Shown: piece by piece, positions 1 through 8,376 of the stretch
How the letters are laid out: every line of letters begins with the position of its first letter
How positions within the stretch are numbered: the stretch's first letter is position 1
DNA from: SG8-41 sp036555615
GTDB lineage: Bacteria > Pseudomonadota > Gammaproteobacteria > Burkholderiales > SG8-41
Direction: 5' to 3'
DNA length: 64,000 nucleotides
NCBI GenBank assembly: GCA_036555615.1
Contig: DATBKZ010000059.1
Span: 1-64,000 of the forward strand
Made by a program: the position numbers and the translations under genes
The notes under the pieces: generated by a model
The model's input: the letters and a program-made list of their open reading frames with translations, nothing else
What the model was told of the DNA's origin: nothing
The model's database searches: none

Positions 1-447
1 GTCCTGCTGGTGCTGGGCGTCGCGCTGGCGTTCACCAACTACCTCGTGGACGCTGAAGTTCCCGACCGCCTGATCACAGGGGTGCGCCAGGCGATCGACA
101 GCCCGTGGATGTTCCTGCTCGCCTTGAACGTGGTGCTGCTCGGAGCGGGCTGTTTCATGGACATCTATACCGCCATCATCGTGCTCGCGCCGCTGGTGGC
201 GCCGCTGGGGGCGGCGTTCGGCGTGCATCCCGTGCATCTCGGGATCGTCTTCCTCGCGAACCTGGAGATCGGATACCTCACGCCGCCCGTGGGGATGAAC
301 CTCTTTTTCGCGGCATACCGCTTCGGGAAGCCGATTGCCGAGGTGTTCCTCGCCGTGCTGCCGCTGTTCATCGTCCTCGGCATGGCGCTGCTGCTGTTAA
401 CCTACGTCCCGTGGCTGAGCACGGTGCTGCCGTCGCTGCTAAGGTAG
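1..447 (+). CDS. TRAP transporter large permease, DctM-like (3' part only)
   Basis: C-terminal 148 codons of a TRAP (tripartite ATP-independent periplasmic) transporter large membrane subunit; the 5' part lies outside the window. Visible features are several hydrophobic helices and the family hallmark near the end, with the segments GCFMDIYTAIIVLAPL and NLEIGYLTPPVGMNLF. In this family the large permease carries the Na+-driven transport channel and works with a small membrane subunit and a periplasmic binding protein, usually for dicarboxylates or other organic acids. The substrate cannot be read from this fragment. The stop is at 445-447 and a repeat element begins five bases later, so nothing downstream is obviously co-translated with it. 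Confidence 0.9.
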   Translation, partial: VLLVLGVALAFTNYLVDAEVPDRLITGVRQAIDSPWMFLLALNVVLLGAGCFMDIYTAIIVLAPLVAPLGAAFGVHPVHLGIVFLANLEIGYLTPPVGMNLFFAAYRFGKPIAEVFLAVLPLFIVLGMALLLLTYVPWLSTVLPSLLR

Positions 448-451
448 AGGC

Positions 452-1069
452 CAGAGCCTATCTCAATAATAGGCACGTGTGCGACGGAGGCGATATGGGA
501 TGCAGCTTTAGGAGGATAGCCCGCAGCAATATGTCGATATTGCAAGGGCTACCGACAACGAAATGCGCCCTGAGCGGTCGCTTCGCGACCGCGGGCGACT
601 CCTTGCCCCAATGGGCGCGCAACGGCCAAAGGCCGTTGCTCAGCGCCCCGTCCCTCCGGGTTGCGGCCAGGGGCACGCGGAGGGCGGAGCAGCGCCTGCG
701 CCCGTGGCGTAGGTGCGACCCCGGAGCGGGCCGAGCGCGCCGGATTGAATCCGCGTGCCCATGCGCGCCTTTGCGGTCGCATCCCCGCAAGCGGGCGCGT
801 CGAGGGGCGGAAGAGGGACCCTTTGGGATCTGACCCCCGGTGACGCGCATGGATCGGCATTCGAAGCAACGCGCCTCGATCGGCTTAACGGTCGCATCCC
901 GCAAGCGGGCCCCTGCTCCACGTTGCGCCGATCCCTGCTCAACGCTCCGGCGCGCCGTCTGCATTGTTGCCCGGCTTGGCCATATCGACACATGACCTGC
1001 GCCGTGCGCCTCGCATCCATCCCGTCCTGGCCGCAACGCATCACGCGCCCATTATCGAGATAGGCTCTG
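452..1069. repeat. MITE-like non-coding element with 28-bp terminal inverted repeats
   Basis: The gap between the TRAP gene and livH is filled by one structured element. Bases 452-479 and the reverse complement of 1042-1069 match at 25 of 28 positions; the left end begins CAGAGCCTATCTCAATAAT and the right end, read inward, CAGAGCCTATCTCGATAAT. Weaker inverted similarity extends about 100 bp inward, for example ATGTCGATAT at 531-540 against the region near 981-993. Inside are perfect hairpins at 574-592 (8-bp arms) and 619-639 (9-bp arms), and a direct repeat GGTCGCATCCC(C)GCAAGCGGG at 775-795 and 890-909, with a looser copy near 712. No recognisable transposase is encoded. It looks like a non-autonomous mobile or extragenic repeat; a target-site duplication was not clear. 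Confidence 0.75.
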
Positions 1070-1073
1070 CCCC

Positions 1074-1997
1074 ATGGACATCTTTCTCCAGCAGATCGTC
1101 AACGGCCTCGTCCTAGGCAGCATCTACGCCCTCGTCGCGCTGGGCTACACCATGGTCTACGGCATCCTCGGGCTCATCAATTTCGCCCACGGCGACATCT
1201 GCATGATCGGCGCGCTGACGGCGCTCACAGTCGCGCAGGCGCTCACGGCAATGGGCCTGCCGGCGCCGCTCGTGCTCCCCCTCGCGGCGCTCGCCGCCGT
1301 CGCCGTGTGCAGCGCGCTCGGCGTCTCGATCGAGCGCGTCGCGTACCGCCCGCTGCGGCGCGCGCCGCGCCTCGCTCCCCTCATCACCGCCATCGGCGTC
1401 TCCATCCTCCTGCAATATTCGGCCGCGCTCGTCTGGGGCAAGCAGTACCTGTCGATGCCGGAGCTGGTAAAGCCCACCGAGATCGCGGTGGGCGGCGTCC
1501 ATCTGACCGATCAGCAGGCGTTCATCTTTCTCCTCGCCTGCGCCATCATGGCCGGCCTGCTGTGGTTCATCCGCTCGACCCGCGCGGGGCGCGCGATGCG
1601 GGCCACCGAGCAGAACCGGGACGTGGCGGGCCTCATGGGCGTCAACGTCAACCACGTCATCGCGCTCACATTCCTGCTGGGCTCGGCGGTCGGCGCGATC
1701 GCCGGCATGATGGTGGTGCTCTACTACGGCATCGGCCACTATTTCATGGGCTTCATGTTGGGGTTGAAGGCGTTCACCGCCGCGGTGCTGGGCGGCATCG
1801 GCAACGTCGCGGGCGCGATGCTGGGCGGCATGCTGCTCGGCGTCGTCGAGAGCCTCGCCACGGGCTACATCGGCGACCTGACGGGCGGCATCCTCGGCAG
1901 CAATTACCGCGACCTCTTCGCGTTCCTGGTCCTGATTCTCGTGCTGGTGTTCCGGCCCTCGGGGCTGCTCGGCGAGCGTGTCGCCGATCGCGCATGA
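1074..1997 (+). CDS. livH: Branched-chain amino acid ABC transporter permease LivH
   Basis: 307-residue inner-membrane permease of the LivH family, one of two membrane subunits of a high-affinity branched-chain amino acid (or related amide/urea) ABC importer. The N-terminus (LQQIVNGLVLGSIYALVALG, then GYTMVYGILGLINFAHGD) matches the conserved family start, which supports the ATG at 1074. About eight hydrophobic helices follow, and the conserved loop RATEQNRDVAGLMGVN is the usual contact with the ATPase subunits. No Shine-Dalgarno sequence is visible, because the repeat element ends only four bases before the ATG. First gene of livHMGF. The exact substrate cannot be inferred: there is no adjacent binding-protein gene. 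Confidence 0.93.
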   Translation: MDIFLQQIVNGLVLGSIYALVALGYTMVYGILGLINFAHGDICMIGALTALTVAQALTAMGLPAPLVLPLAALAAVAVCSALGVSIERVAYRPLRRAPRLAPLITAIGVSILLQYSAALVWGKQYLSMPELVKPTEIAVGGVHLTDQQAFIFLLACAIMAGLLWFIRSTRAGRAMRATEQNRDVAGLMGVNVNHVIALTFLLGSAVGAIAGMMVVLYYGIGHYFMGFMLGLKAFTAAVLGGIGNVAGAMLGGMLLGVVESLATGYIGDLTGGILGSNYRDLFAFLVLILVLVFRPSGLLGERVADRA

Positions 1998-2013
1998 CCG
2001 GCGGGAGGTCGCC

Positions 2014-3117
2014 GTGAGGAGCGCGGTCGAGCGCGTGCGGCGGTGGCAGGATGACCCGCGGCTGCGGTGGCTCGGTTACCTCGCGGTGGCGGCGGTGCTG
2101 ATCGCGCTGCCGTTCGCGGTCGACGCCGTGCTCGGGCGCACCTGGGTGCGCATCATCGACGTCGCGCTGCTCTTCATCCTGCTCGCGCTGGGGCTCAACA
2201 TCGTCGTCGGCTTCGCGGGGCTCCTCGACTTGGGCTACATCGCGTTCTTCGCCGTCGGCGCCTACAGCTACGCGCTGCTCGCCTCACCCCAGTTCGACAT
2301 CCACTGGTCGTTCCTCGTGCTGCTGCCGATCGGCGCCTTCGTCGCCGGCGTGTTCGGGGTGCTGCTGGGCGCGCCGACGCTGAAGCTGCGCGGCGACTAC
2401 CTCGCGATCGTGACCCTTGGCTTCGGCGAGATCATCCGCATCCTTCTGAACAACCTGAACCGCCCCTACAACATCACCAACGGCCCGCAGGGCATCACGC
2501 TGATCGATCCCGTCGCCGTCGGCGATCTTGCGCTCAACCGCAGCTACACCGTGGCCGGCTTCACCATCGCGCCCGTGCACAGCTACTATTTCGTGTTCCT
2601 CGCCTGCGCTGCGGCGGCGATCTTCATCTCGCTGCGGCTCGAGGACTCGCGCATCGGGCGCGCCTGGATCGCCATCCGCGAGGACGAGCTCGCGGCCGGC
2701 GCGATGGGCATCAACACGCGCAACCTGAAGCTGTTGGCCTTCGCCATGGGCGCAACCTTCGGCGGCATCGCGGGCGGGCTGTTCGTCTCGTTTCAGGGGT
2801 TCGTCAGCCCCGAGAGCTTCACGCTGCTCGATTCGATCATGGTGCTCTGCATGGTGGTGCTGGGCGGCATGGGCAATGTCGGCGGCGTCGTGCTCGGGGC
2901 CGCGCTCCTCACCGCGCTGCCCGAGGCGTTGCGCTACGCCGGGCCGCTGCAGAAGGAGTGGCTGGGCGAGGTTTACGTGGACCCGTCGGACCTGCGCATG
3001 CTGCTGTTCGGCCTGGCGCTCGTGCTGATGATGCTGCTGCGGCCCGCGGGTCTGTGGCCGTCGACCATGCGGCGCCGCGAGCTTGCGGGCGTGGGAGAAG
3101 CCGGTGTCGCCCGCTGA
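2014..3117 (+). CDS. livM: Branched-chain amino acid ABC transporter permease LivM
   Basis: Second membrane subunit of the Liv-type importer, about 367 residues. It carries the LivM signatures LALGLNIVVGFAGLLDLGY near residue 60 and GDYLAIVTLGFGEIIRILLN, plus the ATPase-contact loop SRIGRAWIAIREDELAA, with around ten predicted membrane helices. A GTG at 1978 in the same frame would overlap livH by 20 bases, but the GTG at 2014 has a good Shine-Dalgarno sequence (GGGAGG, 2003-2008) at normal spacing and is preferred. It overlaps livG by 14 bases, indicating translational coupling within livHMGF. Confidence 0.92.
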   Translation: MRSAVERVRRWQDDPRLRWLGYLAVAAVLIALPFAVDAVLGRTWVRIIDVALLFILLALGLNIVVGFAGLLDLGYIAFFAVGAYSYALLASPQFDIHWSFLVLLPIGAFVAGVFGVLLGAPTLKLRGDYLAIVTLGFGEIIRILLNNLNRPYNITNGPQGITLIDPVAVGDLALNRSYTVAGFTIAPVHSYYFVFLACAAAAIFISLRLEDSRIGRAWIAIREDELAAGAMGINTRNLKLLAFAMGATFGGIAGGLFVSFQGFVSPESFTLLDSIMVLCMVVLGGMGNVGGVVLGAALLTALPEALRYAGPLQKEWLGEVYVDPSDLRMLLFGLALVLMMLLRPAGLWPSTMRRRELAGVGEAGVAR

Positions 3118-3883
3118 CGCGCCGCTGCTTGCCGCGCGCTCGTTGAGCAAGCGCTTCGGCGGCCTGGCGGCGCTCGACGGGGTGTCGCTCGCCGTCCGGC
3201 GCGGAGAGATCTTCGGCATGATCGGCCCCAACGGCGCCGGCAAGACGACGCTGTTCAACGTTCTGACCGGGCTCTATCCGCCTGACGCCGGCGAGTGCGT
3301 CTTCGATGGCGAGCGGGTGAGCGGATTGAAGCCGTACCGGATTGCGGCGCGCGGCATCGCCCGCACCTTCCAGAACATCCGGCTCTTCGCCAACATGAGC
3401 GCGATCGAGAACGTGATGGTGGGGCGCCACGTGCGCACCCGCGCGGGCGTGGCGGGAGCGGTGCTGCGCGGCGCCGGGACGCGCGCCGAGGAGCGGGAGA
3501 TCGCGCGCCGCGCCTTCGAGCTGCTCGACTACGTCGGTATCGCCGCGCGCGCGGAGCAACCCGCCTTCGGCCTCGCCTATGGCGACCAACGCCGGCTCGA
3601 GATCGCGCGCGCCCTCGCGACCGAGCCCAAGCTTCTTGCGCTCGACGAGCCCGCGGCCGGAATGAACGCGACCGAACGCGCAGGGCTCGGGCGGCTGCTC
3701 GAGCGCATCCGCGCAAGCGGCGTCACGCTCCTCCTGATCGAGCACGATGTGAGGCTGGTGATGGGGCTGTGCGACCGCGTGGCAGTGCTCGACTACGGCA
3801 GAAAGATCTCCGAGGGCGACCCCGCCGCCGTGCAGCGCGACCCCGCGGTGATCGAGGCCTACCTGGGAGGGGCCCTTGCTTGA
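3104..3883 (+). CDS. livG: Branched-chain amino acid ABC transporter ATPase LivG
   Basis: Cytoplasmic ATPase subunit of the Liv-type importer, about 259 residues. Walker A is GPNGAGKTT at residues 41-49, the signature region reads LAYGDQRRLEIARAL, and Walker B is LLALDEPAAGMN followed by the switch histidine in LLLIEHDVRLVM. The signature is slightly divergent (LAYGDQ rather than LSYGQQ), which is within the LivG range. The GTG at 3104 is chosen because GGGAGA lies five bases upstream; the longer reading frame from TTG 3083 lacks such a site. The gene overlaps both livM and livF, so the four genes are almost certainly one transcript. Confidence 0.93.
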   Translation: MSPADAPLLAARSLSKRFGGLAALDGVSLAVRRGEIFGMIGPNGAGKTTLFNVLTGLYPPDAGECVFDGERVSGLKPYRIAARGIARTFQNIRLFANMSAIENVMVGRHVRTRAGVAGAVLRGAGTRAEEREIARRAFELLDYVGIAARAEQPAFGLAYGDQRRLEIARALATEPKLLALDEPAAGMNATERAGLGRLLERIRASGVTLLLIEHDVRLVMGLCDRVAVLDYGRKISEGDPAAVQRDPAVIEAYLGGALA

Positions 3884-4580
3884 GGTGAGCGGGCTCCAGG
3901 TCGCGTACGGCGGCATCCAGGCCGTGAAGGGTATCGACCTCCGCATCGCGCAGGGCGAGCTCGTCACGTTGATTGGCGCCAACGGTGCCGGCAAGTCGAC
4001 TACCCTGAAGGCGCTCGCCGGGCTTCTGAGGCCGGCCGCGGGTCGCATCCTCTATAATGGGATCGACATCACGGCACGCCCGCCATTCGAGCTCGTCCGG
4101 CAGGGGTTGGCACTGGTGCCCGAGGGCCGCGGCGTGTTCGCGCGGCTCACGGTCGAGGAAAACCTGGAGATGGGCGCTTACAGCCGCCACGACCGCGCGG
4201 GCATCGTCGCCGACCTCGACCGGGTCTACCGGATGCTGCCGCGACTCGCCGAACGCCGCCGCCAGCCCGCGGGCACGTTGTCCGGCGGCGAGCAACAGAT
4301 GCTGGCAATCGGGCGCGCGTTGATGGGCCGGCCGCGCATGTTGCTTCTGGACGAGCCCAGCATGGGGCTGGCGCCCCTGGTTGTGCAAACGATATACGAG
4401 ACGATACGTACCATCACCGCGGAGGGCGTGACGCTGCTGCTGGTCGAGCAAAACGCGAAACTCGCGCTCGAGACCTGCCACCGCGGCTATGTGATGGAGA
4501 GCGGTCTTATCGCGCTCGCCGATGAGGCATCGCGGCTGCTCGTCAACCCCCAGGTGCGCCAGGCCTATCTCGGCGAATAA
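3876..4580 (+). CDS. livF: Branched-chain amino acid ABC transporter ATPase LivF
   Basis: Second ATPase of the importer, 234 residues, typical length. Walker A is GANGAGKSTT at residues 34-43, the signature is LSGGEQQML, Walker B is LLLDEPSMGLAP, and the switch histidine position reads VEQNAKLAL, the usual LivF variant (Q instead of H). The start is a TTG at 3876, eight bases inside livG, with a strong GGGAGGGG site at 3865-3872. The stop codon is followed after a single base by the histidine kinase ATG, so the signalling genes downstream seem to belong to the same operon. Confidence 0.93.
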   Translation: MLEVSGLQVAYGGIQAVKGIDLRIAQGELVTLIGANGAGKSTTLKALAGLLRPAAGRILYNGIDITARPPFELVRQGLALVPEGRGVFARLTVEENLEMGAYSRHDRAGIVADLDRVYRMLPRLAERRRQPAGTLSGGEQQMLAIGRALMGRPRMLLLDEPSMGLAPLVVQTIYETIRTITAEGVTLLLVEQNAKLALETCHRGYVMESGLIALADEASRLLVNPQVRQAYLGE

Positions 4581-4581
4581 G

Positions 4582-6420
4582 ATGCAGAAGTTGAGCGATC
4601 CACCGCAGCCGCTTGCGCCATCGCCGATGGCGAAGCACGGCCGCCGGCCGCTGCTCGCCGCCGTGACGATCGTCCTTGCGGCAATACTCGGTTATCTCTA
4701 CTTCAAGACCGAGGGGACGGATTTCAAGCGGCACAACGAAGTGCTGGCGGCGCTGCGCGAGCTGAAGGAGATCGACTCGCGCTGGGACGTGGACATCCTG
4801 CAGGCCCACACGGAGCTCGCCCCGCCCCAAACGCCTCTCTCGGACCGGGCCGCGGCCGTGGCGCGCATCCAGCGGGAGCTCACCGCAGCCGGCGCCGAAA
4901 TCGGCAGCACGGCGCTGGCGCGTGGCTTGCCCGATCTCAACGCCGCGTTCTCCCAGAAAGCCGGGGTGCTGGACGAGTTCAGGAAGGCGAATGCGGCCGC
5001 CCGCGACGCGCTTGCGCAAGTGACGGCATCCGACGTGGAGATCGCGGCCCTGGTGCGCGGCTCGTGGCGCGACTTCCGCGAGCGCGAGCGCCTGGTGGCA
5101 GCGGAGAGCGCCGCGATCCAGCTGATCGCCGAGGCCCAGCGCTATTACTTCACCCCGAGCGAGGAGCGGCGCAAGCTCGTCGAGATGATCCTCGGCGATC
5201 TGCGGAAGGCTGGACCGCGGCTGCCGCCGGCCCTGCGCGCCGGCGTGAACCGCCTCGATGAGCGCGTGCAGCATCTGCTCGAGGCAAAGCCGGCCGAGGA
5301 GACGCTGTTCAGGCGGCTCGGTTTCATGACCGCCGGCCCGCGCGTCGACAGCGTGACCGGGGACTACTCGCGCGAACTGGAGGCCGCGCTCCACGAGCAG
5401 GCGTTCTACCGCTCCTATCTGGTCGCCTACTCGGGCGCGCTGCTGATCCTGATCGGCTACCTGGCCCTGCGCCTGATCGCCAGCTACCGCCTGCTCAACG
5501 CCGCGAACGAGGAGCTGGAGCGGCGCGTCATCGAGCGCACCCGCGAGCTTTCCGAAGCGCTGAGGCAACTGAAGGAGTCGGAAGCGCAGCTGATCCAGTC
5601 CGAGAAGATGTCCTCGCTCGGGCAGATGGTGGCCGGCGTGGTGCACGAGATCAACACGCCGCTCGCCTACGTCAAGAACAGCCTGGGCTCGGTGAGCGGA
5701 ATGCTGCAGGATCTCACGCGTCTTGCGGTCGAAACCGAGAAGCTGCTCGAGCTGCTGCGCGCCGGCGCCGCCAACCCCCAGGATCTGGCCGAGCAGTTCG
5801 GGCTGACCGAGCGGCTCATCGCGCAACTGCGCGCCGAACATGCGCTCGAGGAGGTGGACACCCTGGCGAAGGACGGTCTGCACGGCATCGGGCAGATATC
5901 GGAGATCGTGGGAAATCTCAAGAACTTCTCGCGCCTGGACCGCAGCAAGGTGGCAAGCTTCAACCTGAACGAGGGTCTCGACAGCACGCTCGCGATCGCG
6001 CGTCACGAGTTGAAGCGTCATGTGGTGAAGAAGCAGTACGGCGACATCCCGCCCATCACCTGCTCGCCCTCCCAGATCAACCAGGTGTTCCTGAACCTCG
6101 TGACCAACGCGGCCCAGGCGATGGGGCCGGGGCAGGGCGAGATCCGGATCACCACGCGCCGCGAGGGCGCCGCGCATGTCGCGGTGGAGGTGGCGGACAC
6201 CGGCAAGGGCATCCCGCCCGAGGCCCTGCCCAAGATCTTCGATCCCTTCTTCACCACCAAGGAAGTGGGCAAGGGCACGGGACTGGGGCTCTCGATCGTC
6301 TACAAGATCGTCGAGCAGCACGGCGGCAGGATCAGCGTCGATTCCACCGTCGGTGTTGGCACCCGGTTCACCGTAGTGCTACCGTTGCAACCGCCGGCAA
6401 CGGCGGCCGCGGCGGCATGA
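4582..6420 (+). CDS. Membrane sensor histidine kinase with helical periplasmic domain
   Basis: 612-residue two-transmembrane sensor kinase. A first membrane helix lies at about residues 23-41, then a roughly 230-residue, almost wholly helical extracytoplasmic region, a second membrane helix at about 278-300, a short coiled coil (NEELERRVIERTRELSEALR), a HisKA domain with phospho-acceptor His355 in VAGVVHEINTPLAYV, and a HATPase_c domain with N box NLVTNAAQAM and G boxes DTGKGIPPEALPKIFDPFF and GKGTGLGLSIVYKIVEQHGG. The periplasmic region resembles the DAHL type of sensory domain; that assignment is from memory and tentative. ATG 4582 is one base after livF; a second ATG at 4627 is possible. 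Downstream after 28 bases is a Ser/Thr kinase with receiver domains, a plausible phosphotransfer partner. Confidence 0.88.
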   Translation: MQKLSDPPQPLAPSPMAKHGRRPLLAAVTIVLAAILGYLYFKTEGTDFKRHNEVLAALRELKEIDSRWDVDILQAHTELAPPQTPLSDRAAAVARIQRELTAAGAEIGSTALARGLPDLNAAFSQKAGVLDEFRKANAAARDALAQVTASDVEIAALVRGSWRDFRERERLVAAESAAIQLIAEAQRYYFTPSEERRKLVEMILGDLRKAGPRLPPALRAGVNRLDERVQHLLEAKPAEETLFRRLGFMTAGPRVDSVTGDYSRELEAALHEQAFYRSYLVAYSGALLILIGYLALRLIASYRLLNAANEELERRVIERTRELSEALRQLKESEAQLIQSEKMSSLGQMVAGVVHEINTPLAYVKNSLGSVSGMLQDLTRLAVETEKLLELLRAGAANPQDLAEQFGLTERLIAQLRAEHALEEVDTLAKDGLHGIGQISEIVGNLKNFSRLDRSKVASFNLNEGLDSTLAIARHELKRHVVKKQYGDIPPITCSPSQINQVFLNLVTNAAQAMGPGQGEIRITTRREGAAHVAVEVADTGKGIPPEALPKIFDPFFTTKEVGKGTGLGLSIVYKIVEQHGGRISVDSTVGVGTRFTVVLPLQPPATAAAAA

Positions 6421-6448
6421 GCGCGCTGCGATCGCCCGGCCCGGGATC

Positions 6449-8350
6449 ATGAATACCCTCGTAACCATCGGCAAGTACCAGGTTCAGGACGTGCTCGGCC
6501 AGGGCGGAATGGGCATCGTCTACCGCGCGTTCGACCCCGCGATCGAGCGCACGGTCGCAATCAAGACCATCACCAAGTCGGCGCTCGATCCGGCGGATCT
6601 CCAGTACGTGCTGACGCGCTTCCGCCATGAGGCGCGCGCCGTGGGCCGCTTGACGCACCCGCGCATTGCGGCGATCTACGACTATGGCGAGGACGATGAT
6701 CTCGCCTATATCGTGATGGAGCTGGTGAACGGCAAGTCGCTGTTCCAGCACCTTCAGAACGAGGTCCACTTCGGGCTGAAGGAAATCGGCGAGCTCGTCC
6801 GGCAGCTCCTCGACGGGCTCGGCTACGCGCACGCGCAGGGCGTGATCCATCGCGACATCAAGCCGTCCAACATCCTGATCAACGACGACGGGCGGTTGAA
6901 GCTCACCGACTTCGGCATCGCGCGCATCGATTCCTCCACGCTCACCCAGCTGGGCGAGATCATGGGCTCGCCGGGCTACATGTCTCCCGAGCAGTTTCTC
7001 GGCACCGATATCGACGCGCGCGGCGACATCTACTCCGTGGGCGTCATCGCCTACGAGCTGCTCGCCGCCCGCCGCCCGTTCACCGGCAACAATGCCGAGG
7101 TGATGCGCCAGGTGCTGAGCGAGCGGCCGGCGAACCCTTCGGACTTCAACCCGAAGATCTCGGTCCAGCTCGACTGGGCGGTGTTGAAGGCGCTCGCCAA
7201 GAAGCGCGAGGACCGTTTCCAGACCGCGAAGGAATTCTCCGACGCCTTTATCCAGGGGATCGAGGCGAGCCTGCGTCAGGCACGGCGCGAGCCGGCCGCC
7301 GCCACCGATGTCCCGACGCAGCGCATCGATCCCAAGCTGGTGCAGGCCGCCCGCATGCTGGCCGGCATGCAGCAGGCCCGGACCGACGCGCGGGCCGAGC
7401 CGCCCTCCAAGGCAGCGGCCGCCGCGGCAGCGCAGAGCCCTGCCGCGCTCCCGGGAGGCGGAAAAGCCCGCATTCTGTTCGTGGACGACGAGGAACGGAT
7501 CGTGAATGCCTTGCGCTCCATCTTCCGGTCGGGCTACCACGTATTCACCGCGACCAACGGCACGGAGGCGCTCGAGTTCGTGCGCAAGTTCCAGCCGCAC
7601 GTGGTCGTGAGCGACCAGCGCATGCCGCAAATGACCGGCGTGGAGCTGCTGCGCCGCGTGAAGGGCCTGGCACCGAGCACGGTGCGGATGCTCCTGACCG
7701 GCTACTCGGACCTGGCGGCGATCGTCGGCTCGATCAACGAGGGGGAGGTTTACCGGTTCATCTCCAAGCCATGGGACAACCAGGAGATTCAGGCGATCGT
7801 CGCCGAAGCGGCCACGATCGCGTTCGATCTCGCGGCAACGGCCGCCTCGCCCCCGATCGTGCCCGAGCGGATGGACGCAGGCATCCTGGTGATCGAGGCG
7901 GGCGACGGTACGCTGCGGGAAATTACGCGGCTGGTCGGCGGCGCCTGCCCGGTTTACCACGCGCGGAGCCTCGATGAGGGCCTGAGCCAGCTCGAGACGC
8001 ACGAGATCGCGGTGATCGTCGCCGACATCGCGAGCCGGGGCGCGGAAATCGTCGCGGCGTTCAAGGCTCTCAAGCGGGAGCGCCCGGAGATTCTCGCCAT
8101 TGTGCTGACCGAGGCCTCCGACTCGGAGCTGGTGATCGAGCTCATCAACCAGGCGCAGATTTTCCGCTTCATCCACAAGCCGGTGAATCCCGAGCTTCTG
8201 CGGCAGCATACTCAGGGGGCGCTGATCCGCTATCAGACGATCAAGCAGAACCCGCATCTTGCGCGACAGTATCAGGTCCCGGCCGCGAGCCTCGCGGGCG
8301 TCAGCCAGGGGATACTCGCGCGGGTGAAGGCGCTGAAGAGCTGGTTCTGA
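6449..8350 (+). CDS. Ser/Thr protein kinase fused to two receiver-like domains
   Basis: 633-residue soluble hybrid signalling protein. Residues 10-270 form a Hanks-type kinase with glycine loop GQGGMGIVY (17-25), Lys39, Glu61, catalytic loop HRDIKPSN with Asp136 and Asn141, DFG at 154-156 and activation segment GSPGYMSPEQ; all catalytic residues are present. An Ala/Pro-rich linker leads to a canonical receiver from residue 339 (acidic DDE at 346-348, phospho-acceptor Asp389 in VVVSDQRMPQMTG, conserved Thr in LLTGYSD and Lys in FISKPWD). A second receiver-like domain (about 475-600) keeps an Asp in VIVADIASRG, Thr and Lys (FIHKPVN) but lacks the N-terminal acidic pair, so it may not bind Mg2+ normally. 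No PASTA or membrane segment. Follows the histidine kinase by 28 bases, suggesting control of Ser/Thr kinase activity by phosphorelay. Confidence 0.9.
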   Translation: MNTLVTIGKYQVQDVLGQGGMGIVYRAFDPAIERTVAIKTITKSALDPADLQYVLTRFRHEARAVGRLTHPRIAAIYDYGEDDDLAYIVMELVNGKSLFQHLQNEVHFGLKEIGELVRQLLDGLGYAHAQGVIHRDIKPSNILINDDGRLKLTDFGIARIDSSTLTQLGEIMGSPGYMSPEQFLGTDIDARGDIYSVGVIAYELLAARRPFTGNNAEVMRQVLSERPANPSDFNPKISVQLDWAVLKALAKKREDRFQTAKEFSDAFIQGIEASLRQARREPAAATDVPTQRIDPKLVQAARMLAGMQQARTDARAEPPSKAAAAAAAQSPAALPGGGKARILFVDDEERIVNALRSIFRSGYHVFTATNGTEALEFVRKFQPHVVVSDQRMPQMTGVELLRRVKGLAPSTVRMLLTGYSDLAAIVGSINEGEVYRFISKPWDNQEIQAIVAEAATIAFDLAATAASPPIVPERMDAGILVIEAGDGTLREITRLVGGACPVYHARSLDEGLSQLETHEIAVIVADIASRGAEIVAAFKALKRERPEILAIVLTEASDSELVIELINQAQIFRFIHKPVNPELLRQHTQGALIRYQTIKQNPHLARQYQVPAASLAGVSQGILARVKALKSWF

Positions 8351-8376
8351 CCCGTTAGCCGCGGACCGCGGTCCCG

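Noticed and set aside
458..1036. 192-codon minus-strand open frame inside the repeat element
   Set aside because: Spans the hairpins and direct repeats, has no ribosome binding site and resembles no transposase or other family known to me.
4053..4058. TATAAT inside livF as a promoter for the histidine kinase
   Set aside because: More than 500 bases upstream of the kinase, no matching -35 seen; likely chance within coding sequence.
4543..6321. Long open frame (592 codons) antisense to the histidine kinase
   Set aside because: Shadow of the high-GC kinase gene; no recognisable domain, while the sense frame shows full HisKA and HATPase motifs.
8351..8376. CCGCGG repeats between the kinase-receiver gene and hemF as a bidirectional terminator
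   Set aside because: Palindromic but short and without T tracts on either strand.
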